Both the position numbers and the translations under genes were made by a program. Positions 6,366 through 10,775 of a stretch of 10,775 bases of DNA are shown one piece after another. Within the stretch, counting starts at the first letter, position 1. Each line of letters opens with the position of its first letter. The DNA lies in contig CALEIL010000099.1 in NCBI GenBank assembly GCA_937876435.1, positions 1 to 10,775 on the forward strand, given 5' to 3'. Under the pieces are notes generated by a model, which was not told where the DNA came from, searched no databases, and saw only the letters and a list, made by a program, of their open reading frames with translations. This DNA comes from an uncultured Bacteroidota bacterium (GTDB lineage: Bacteria; Bacteroidota; Bacteroidia; Chitinophagales; Saprospiraceae).

Positions 6366-7127
6366 TTACTTTGTAAAAAATAAAACCTCGCTGGTCGACA
6401 GCTCTTCATTGAATCCGTAGCCATCCAGGTCAAATTTCCGGAGGTGTTCCACTTTTTCTATCCGGTTTTGGATGATGTACCGGGCCATCGTTCCCCGGGC
6501 TTTTTTGGAGTCGTAGGATATAAATTGCCATTTATCCTTCCTCCACTCCCGAAAGTGGATTTCAATCGTGGTCGCGCCTATTTTCTTCTGGTCCAGTACA
6601 TCAGAATATTCCCTGGAGGCCAGGTTGACCAATATCTCCTCGTTCTGATCCTGGAAATACGTACGAAGATGCTCAGACAGCGTCGTCTTCCAGAAGGTAT
6701 ACAAATTCGAATTCCGGCCGATTTTAAACCGGCCCCCCATTTCAAGCCGATAGGGCTGTATCAGGGTGCTGGGATGGACTATTCCGTACAGGCCTGAAAG
6801 GATTAGCAACCTGGGCTGGGCATATTCCAGATCCTTATCCGACCAGGAGGGGGAATCAAGACCGATGTACGCATCTCCCTGATAAGTGTATATAGCCGGT
6901 TCTCCCAGAGCCTTCGTGAAATCGGGATCAAAATCCTGGAAACGCTCAAAATTGAGATTGGTCAGGTCGTCGCTGGTCCCCATCAGTTTTTTGATCTGGG
7001 GTCTGGACATCCGTTGCAGTTTGCGCATGAGCTTTCCGGTTTTTTCCGGAAAAAGTGGAAGGGTAGGGGACGGATGAGGAATCTGTTCTTTTCTGAGTGT
7101 CTTGGAGGGCGATAGAATGATAATCAT
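6366..7127 (-). CDS. yaaA: YaaA peroxide-stress protein (DUF328/UPF0246)
   Basis: A complete 253-residue cytosolic protein that aligns from end to end with E. coli YaaA as I know it: SPSKTL near the N-terminus (6-11), LSGLYGIVHPSTLIQPYR (110-127), NLASREY (168-174), KKARGTMARYII (208-219) and DGYGFNE (235-241). In E. coli this DNA-binding protein is induced by OxyR and protects against hydrogen peroxide by limiting free iron. Whether that role holds here is inference from homology. The ATG is at 7125-7127. A terminator (7201-7232) separates it from the upstream DUF1573 gene, so it probably has its own promoter in 7128-7200, where I could not find a consensus -7 box. No truncation or frameshift is visible. 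Confidence 0.95.
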   Translation of the reverse strand: MIIILSPSKTLRKEQIPHPSPTLPLFPEKTGKLMRKLQRMSRPQIKKLMGTSDDLTNLNFERFQDFDPDFTKALGEPAIYTYQGDAYIGLDSPSWSDKDLEYAQPRLLILSGLYGIVHPSTLIQPYRLEMGGRFKIGRNSNLYTFWKTTLSEHLRTYFQDQNEEILVNLASREYSDVLDQKKIGATTIEIHFREWRKDKWQFISYDSKKARGTMARYIIQNRIEKVEHLRKFDLDGYGFNEELSTSEVLFFTK

Positions 7128-7200
7128 AGAATATTGTACTTAGCGTTTGACGATATAGGTATTCATTGTTGTTTCCCCTGTCCGTTTCATGGCAGGTAAA

Positions 7201-7232
7201 ATAAAAAAACCCTTGAACAAATATTCAAGGGT
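7201..7232 (-). terminator. Rho-independent terminator of the DUF1573 gene
   Basis: A perfect 9-bp stem (ACCCTTGAA at 7209-7217 with TTCAAGGGT at 7224-7232) encloses a 6-nt loop. On the minus strand the 3' arm runs directly into a seven-U tract (7203-7209) followed by ATTT. It lies 31 bp past the stop codon at 7264, and it is the clearest intrinsic terminator in the window. Confidence 0.93.
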
Positions 7233-7263
7233 CATTTTATAACTTATAAAAATAATTATCCTC

Positions 7264-7695
7264 TTAGAAAGCGGCCTGATCCTGAGTAGGAACGCTTTTA
7301 TCTTCTTCTTTATATACTTTTCCTTTGATATTGAGTACGATTTTCTCATCGTTGGTAGTCATCAGAGTAACGGTTTTGCCAAACGTTCCGATTCTTTGCG
7401 TGTCGTATCTCACCTTGACTTCGCTTTTTTGTCCAGGCATAATGGGTTCTTTGGGATATTCCGGCACGGTACATCCACATGATCCTTTCGCACTTTTTAT
7501 GGCCACGGGTACATCGCTCGTATTTTCAAATACAAATGATCTGTACGGATCTGATCCTTGTTCGATGGTTCCATAATCCACCGTAGTTTGTTCAAATTTC
7601 AAACTGGTTTTGACTTCTTCAGCCTGTGGGCTTTGAGCCATTCCGAATGAGATAAACCCGATGGCTAATAATAGGGTCAGTGCAATATGTTTCAT
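7264..7695 (-). CDS. Secreted DUF1573 domain protein
   Basis: This 143-residue protein has a signal peptide (hydrophobic core 5-17, cleavage plausible after FGMAQ) and one DUF1573 domain, an immunoglobulin-like beta fold very common in exported Bacteroidota proteins. Domain landmarks are the start FEQTTVDYGTIEQG (34-47), the FENTS turn (56-60), the signature GSCGCTVPEYPKEPIMPG (71-88) with Cys73 and Cys75, and GTFGKTV (103-109). The two cysteines could form a disulfide or bind a ligand; no specific role is established that I know of. The mature protein would be periplasmic or external. The ATG is preceded by an A-rich AACTTAAAAA stretch. It is transcribed divergently from the E1 gene across 240 bp and ends at its own terminator, so it is monocistronic. 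Confidence 0.93.
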   Translation of the reverse strand: MKHIALTLLLAIGFISFGMAQSPQAEEVKTSLKFEQTTVDYGTIEQGSDPYRSFVFENTSDVPVAIKSAKGSCGCTVPEYPKEPIMPGQKSEVKVRYDTQRIGTFGKTVTLMTTNDEKIVLNIKGKVYKEEDKSVPTQDQAAF

Positions 7696-7897
7696 TTTTT
7701 AAGTTTTAAATGAATGAATATATGACAGCTAATATACGATGATGAAACGTACTTTATGAAACATTGTTCGTATAAATAAAAGTTAAATCAGGAAAATTCT
7801 TATATTCGTCCTACAACCTATTAATACACAATATGTTATATATCTGGGATGTCAATTCGGTAGTAGGACAGGTGACCGGATTGTTTTTGAAAACAAC

Positions 7898-7905
7898 TAT
7901 ATTTG
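7898..7905 (+). promoter_or_regulatory. Bacteroidota-type -7 box for the fused E1 gene
   Basis: TATATTTG matches the TAnnTTTG consensus exactly and lies 30 bp upstream of the ATG at 7936, implying a leader of about 25 nt without a Shine-Dalgarno motif. TTG triplets occur at 7881-7889, but their spacing is shorter than ideal for a -33 element. The remainder of the divergent intergenic region (7696-7897) is AT-rich; I see no operator palindrome or riboswitch in it. Confidence 0.45.
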
Positions 7906-7935
7906 TCGTAAATTTAGGCGAAACAATCCTATCAT

Positions 7936-10350
7936 ATGAACAATTTGATCACGGATTCGGGTGTAGATCAACTGATTACAGTCGAAGAACCCTACATAAG
8001 AGAAGTCCTTCACGATTTTTGGATTTGCTGCGTCAGCAGGGAAGCGTCCATTATGGTACGTCGCGAAGTTTTGACTGGGAAGGCCAAATTTGGAATCAGT
8101 GGAGACGGAAAGGAAGTGGCACAGGTCGCAATGGCGCGGGCGTTCCGGAAGGGTGATTTCAGAACCGGGTATTATCGGGATCAGACTTTTATGTTTGCTA
8201 TAGGTGAAACCGATCTGGAGAGTTATTTTGCCCAGGTATACGCCGATACCAAGCTAGATCCTTTCTCGGGAGGACGGCAGATGGCGAGTCATTTTGCGAC
8301 GCCTTTTGTGGATGAAGAAGGAAAGTTTACCGACCTCAAAAATCAATATAACGTGACTGCGGATATTTCCTCTACCGCCGGACAGGTAGCCCGGGGTATA
8401 GGGATTGCACTGGCCTCGAAAAAATTTCGGGAAGTCGAGGAAATCGCTGATCATCCCCACAATGATCGGGGAGAAGGCATTTCGTTTTTCACCATAGGGG
8501 ACGGGAGTACATCAGAAGGGCCTTTCTGGGAAATGATGAACGCGGCAGCCGTGATGAAGCTTCCATTGGCCGTAAGCGTCTGGGACGATGGATACGCCAT
8601 TTCGGTTCCCAAAAAATATCAGACCGTAAAGGAAAGCATATCCAGGGCCTTGGAGGGATTTTTGATCGATGAGAATAAAAACGGAATCCGGATCTATACC
8701 GCCAAAGGATGGGATTATCCGGGTCTGGTGGAATTGTATGAACGAGCGGTGGGAAAAGTCAGGAACGAACATATCCCGGCACTCATCCACGTCATGGATA
8801 TGACTCAACCTTTGGGTCACAGTACCTCTGGATCTCATGAACGATACAAATCCAGTGAAAGACTCCAATGGGAAGAGGACAACGACTGTATTCTCAAGTT
8901 TCAGGAATGGATTATCGAAAACGGAATGGCGAGCGAGGAACAACTCGAATTGCTCAGAACCGAGGCCAATAAGCAGGTTAAAATTGCTAAAAATAATACC
9001 TGGAACAAGCTGACTTCGAGGATTAAAAAAGAAAAAGAGGAATTTACGGATATCGTGCGTGATATTTACGTGCGTATTGGCGAACCCGCTTCGATCAGGG
9101 AAAAATATGAAATCATGAATGCGCTGGAATATCCCAGACTTTCGCATATTATTTCAGCGGGAAGGCAGATCAGTCATGAATTGTCTCTGAAAAACATAGA
9201 GCATCCACAATTGATTCAGTGGTTGAGAACCAAAATGAATGGACTGGATCAGCAGATTTCTACCAAACTGTATTCCTCCAGTGATCTTTCGCCCCTCAAA
9301 ATTCCTGTGGTTGATCCCGTTTATTCGGAGGATAGCCCCGTGGAAGCCGGATTTCAGATTATTAATCACTTTTTTGAGAAATGCTTTGAAAAATATCCGG
9401 ATCTGTTTGCTTTTGGGGAAGATCTGGGCAAATTGGGCGACGTCAACCAGGGATTTGCGGGTCTGCAAAATAAATTTGGAGAGAATCGGATTTTCGATAC
9501 CGGGATCCGGGAATGGACCATCGTGGGACAAGCGATCGGGATGGGGATGAGGGGACTCAAAACCATCGCTGAGATCCAGTATCTCGATTACGTGATCTAT
9601 GCCCTGGCCCCACTGTCAGATGATCTTTCCACATTGCGTTACCGGACCAATGGCATCCAGATGAGCGCGCCGATCATCCGGACCAGGGGGCACCGGCTCG
9701 AAGGAATATGGCATTCGGGATCTCCGATGGGAATGTTGCTCAATTCGCTGAAAGGGATGCACCTTTGCGTGCCCCGGAATATGGTTCAGGCGGCCGGGAT
9801 GTACAATACGCTGCTCCAATCCGATGATCCGGCGCTGGTGATCGAAGTTCTCAACGGGTACCGGACCAAAGAACGCCGACCGGATAATTTGGGAGAGTTT
9901 ACCGTCCCCCTGGGTCAGGCGGAATGCGTGAGGGAAGGGGAGGATATTACGGTGGTATCGTACGGTGCGACGTTGTGGATAGCGATAGAAGCGGCAAAAT
10001 TTCTGGCTGACTATGGGATTTCGGTGGAGGTAATAGACGTGCAGACGTTGATGCCTTTCGATCTCAATGGTTTGATCGGCCAGTCGGTACAAAAAACAAA
10101 CCGTATCCTTTTCGTAGATGAAGATGTACCCGGTGGAGGGACGGCTTATATGCTCGAACGGTGCCTTTCCGAACAATCGATTTTCGAATATCTGGAGATT
10201 CCCCCCGGGACGTTCTCTAGTCGGGAACACCGGCCGGCTTATGGAGATGATGGGGACTATATTACCAAGCCAAATCGGGAAGATGTAGTCTCTGAAATAC
10301 TTAGTATGCTGCACCAGGTCGATCCGGTAAAATATCCGGAGGTAGTGTAG
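7936..10350 (+). CDS. Fused alpha/beta E1 of a 2-oxoacid dehydrogenase complex
   Basis: This 804-residue protein joins in one chain the two subunits of thiamine-diphosphate-dependent E1, which decarboxylates a 2-oxoacid and acylates the lipoyl E2. The alpha half (about 20-385) shows the GDG motif (188-190) and the conserved active-site loop GHSTSGSHERY (294-304, His295). A connecting region at about 385-465 leads into the beta half: AFGEDLG (492-498), DTGIREW with the expected catalytic Glu526, AEIQYLDY (545-552) and WHSG with His593. The C-terminal transketolase-like domain follows, with VVSYGAT (673-679) and LFVDEDVPGGG (725-735). HSTS resembles branched-chain oxoacid E1alpha more than the HSMS of pyruvate E1alpha, so a branched-chain substrate is favoured but not proven. 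The end of the ThDP motif reads WDDGYAIS where NN is usual. No E2 or E3 gene lies in the window. A heptamer-like octamer array starts at the base after its stop. Confidence 0.93.
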   Translation: MNNLITDSGVDQLITVEEPYIREVLHDFWICCVSREASIMVRREVLTGKAKFGISGDGKEVAQVAMARAFRKGDFRTGYYRDQTFMFAIGETDLESYFAQVYADTKLDPFSGGRQMASHFATPFVDEEGKFTDLKNQYNVTADISSTAGQVARGIGIALASKKFREVEEIADHPHNDRGEGISFFTIGDGSTSEGPFWEMMNAAAVMKLPLAVSVWDDGYAISVPKKYQTVKESISRALEGFLIDENKNGIRIYTAKGWDYPGLVELYERAVGKVRNEHIPALIHVMDMTQPLGHSTSGSHERYKSSERLQWEEDNDCILKFQEWIIENGMASEEQLELLRTEANKQVKIAKNNTWNKLTSRIKKEKEEFTDIVRDIYVRIGEPASIREKYEIMNALEYPRLSHIISAGRQISHELSLKNIEHPQLIQWLRTKMNGLDQQISTKLYSSSDLSPLKIPVVDPVYSEDSPVEAGFQIINHFFEKCFEKYPDLFAFGEDLGKLGDVNQGFAGLQNKFGENRIFDTGIREWTIVGQAIGMGMRGLKTIAEIQYLDYVIYALAPLSDDLSTLRYRTNGIQMSAPIIRTRGHRLEGIWHSGSPMGMLLNSLKGMHLCVPRNMVQAAGMYNTLLQSDDPALVIEVLNGYRTKERRPDNLGEFTVPLGQAECVREGEDITVVSYGATLWIAIEAAKFLADYGISVEVIDVQTLMPFDLNGLIGQSVQKTNRILFVDEDVPGGGTAYMLERCLSEQSIFEYLEIPPGTFSSREHRPAYGDDGDYITKPNREDVVSEILSMLHQVDPVKYPEVV

Positions 10351-10380
10351 GTGTTGAGGTGTTGAGGTGTTGAGGTGTTG
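10351..10380. repeat. Tandem octamer array, 3.75 copies of GTGTTGAG
   Basis: The array starts at the first base after the E1 stop codon TAG (10348-10350): three full GTGTTGAG units plus GTGTTG. Each full unit has TGA on the plus strand, which is the sense strand of E1, and the minus strand has no stop triplet. Reading on in the E1 frame meets TGA at 10363-10365. The last codons of E1 (GAG GTA GTG TAG) resemble a degenerate unit, so the repeat may have grown into the gene end. Confidence 0.93.
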
Positions 10381-10406
10381 TGCCACTCATTCTGCAAACC
10401 CTCACA

Positions 10407-10434
10407 ACTGATCACTAATCTCTAATAACTAATC
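10407..10434. repeat. Degenerate heptamer array (GATTAGT type) overlapping a stop
   Basis: On the minus strand four 7-bp units follow each other: GATTAGT, TATTAGA, GATTAGT and GATCAGT. The first three contain TAG, each in a different frame. The stop codon of the leftward deacetylase gene (10422-10424) is the TAG of the second unit, and the gene's last residues (ISY) are encoded by the array. Between this and the octamer array lie only 26 bp (10381-10406) with no hairpin terminator for either convergent gene. Confidence 0.85.
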
Positions 10435-10775
10435 CCGTCATTTTCCTCAATCAATTTCTGCAACACGCTGATGCATTTCTGCAACTGAACTTTATCGATA
10501 AATTCATTGGCCCGATGGGCTTGTGCGATGCTCCCCGGACCGCAAATAATGCTTTCGTATCCGGCTTCAGAAAATTGTCCGGCTTCCGCTGCATAGGCTA
10601 CGGTGGACCAGGAATCTTTTCCTGTCAATTTCTGAACAATGCGGAGAATTTCACTATCCGGGCTGGTGTCGAGCGGCGGAACAGGTGGATGTTCCAGATT
10701 GGTTTGAATCTTGAAGCCCGGGAAGTCTTGATGGAGTTCTTCCTCCCTGGTATCGCAGAATTGTCGAAATTTCTG
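10422..10775 (-). CDS. argE: Acetylornithine deacetylase-like M20 peptidase, 3' part
   Basis: Only the C-terminal 117 residues are present; the start lies beyond the right edge. The visible part matches the end of ArgE/M20 family enzymes: PPVPPLDTSPDSEI, the segment TVAYAAEAGQF, and CGPGSIAQAHRANEF, whose His is the expected metal ligand of the catalytic domain. ArgE removes the acetyl group from N-acetylornithine in cytosolic arginine synthesis using a two-metal centre. Succinyl-diaminopimelate desuccinylase or another M20 member is possible but fits the PPLDT and GPGSI pattern less well. The reading frame is intact to the TAG at 10422-10424, which is provided by a short tandem repeat. The gene converges on the fused E1 with 71 bp between the stops. 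Confidence 0.85.
   Translation of the reverse strand, partial: QKFRQFCDTREEELHQDFPGFKIQTNLEHPPVPPLDTSPDSEILRIVQKLTGKDSWSTVAYAAEAGQFSEAGYESIICGPGSIAQAHRANEFIDKVQLQKCISVLQKLIEENDGISY

Noticed and set aside
7140..7349. 69-codon minus-strand frame downstream of DUF1573
   Set aside because: It overlaps the end of the DUF1573 gene in another frame and runs through the intrinsic terminator at 7201-7232.
7833..8156. Plus-strand frame overlapping the start of the E1 gene
   Set aside because: It is out of frame with the conserved E1 coding sequence and has no recognisable content.
8512..9147. 211-residue minus-strand open frame opposite the E1 alpha half
   Set aside because: It is antisense to conserved active-site sequence, and its composition is the mirror of the real gene; no domain is recognisable.
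9616..10386. 256-residue minus-strand open frame opposite the E1 beta half
   Set aside because: It is fully antisense to a well-conserved enzyme, and its N-terminus is just the translated octamer repeat. No family motif is visible.
10422..10628. Short separate gene of 68 codons at the right edge
   Set aside because: Its apparent start is an internal TTG; the same frame stays open to the window edge and reads as continuous M20 deacetylase sequence.

Overview
The window looks like chromosomal DNA of a member of the Bacteroidota. The evidence is: start codons preceded by A-rich stretches rather than Shine-Dalgarno motifs, a TAnnTTTG-type -7 box ahead of the rightward gene, a DUF1573 secreted protein, and a 2-oxoacid dehydrogenase E1 with alpha and beta halves fused in one chain, an arrangement I associate with this phylum. 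Genus cannot be fixed from the sequence. There is no rRNA, tRNA, CRISPR array, insertion sequence or phage gene.

Layout, left to right. Positions 1-248 are non-coding and built largely of four short tandem-repeat arrays (periods 7, 9, 7 and 7). Leftward genes fill 240-7695. A two-gene unit holds a lipoprotein gamma-glutamyltransferase (ggt) and a class IV PLP aminotransferase 24 bp downstream. A three-gene unit holds a membrane-anchored penicillin-acylase-family Ntn hydrolase, a four-helix membrane protein that overlaps it by ATGA, and a small two-helix membrane protein with a very acidic tail. Then come yaaA (peroxide stress, DUF328/UPF0246) and a secreted DUF1573 protein. At 7696-7935 transcription diverges, and the only complete rightward gene, the 804-residue fused E1, runs to 10350. 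It converges on the 3' part of a leftward M20 deacetylase (argE-like) cut by the right edge. The 71 bp between these two stop codons consist largely of two more arrays.

Functionally the window is mostly metabolic housekeeping with an envelope flavour. Two different Ntn amide hydrolases (GGT and penicillin-acylase type) lie on the same strand about 1 kb apart and should both act outside the cytoplasm. The fused E1 decarboxylates a 2-oxoacid, plausibly branched-chain or pyruvate. ArgE would belong to arginine synthesis. I see no gene set that forms a new defence or biosynthetic system.

The most unusual signal is non-coding. Short arrays with 7-, 8- or 9-bp units occur only at the 3' ends of transcription units. 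Each array carries stop triplets (TGA or TAG) on the sense strand of the adjacent gene. In two cases (aminotransferase, argE) the gene's own stop codon lies inside a repeat unit, and in a third (fused E1) the array begins at the base after the stop. Because most periods are not multiples of three, successive units put stops in different frames. The other two transcription-unit ends have hairpin terminators instead (7201-7232, and a cluster at 2957-3094).
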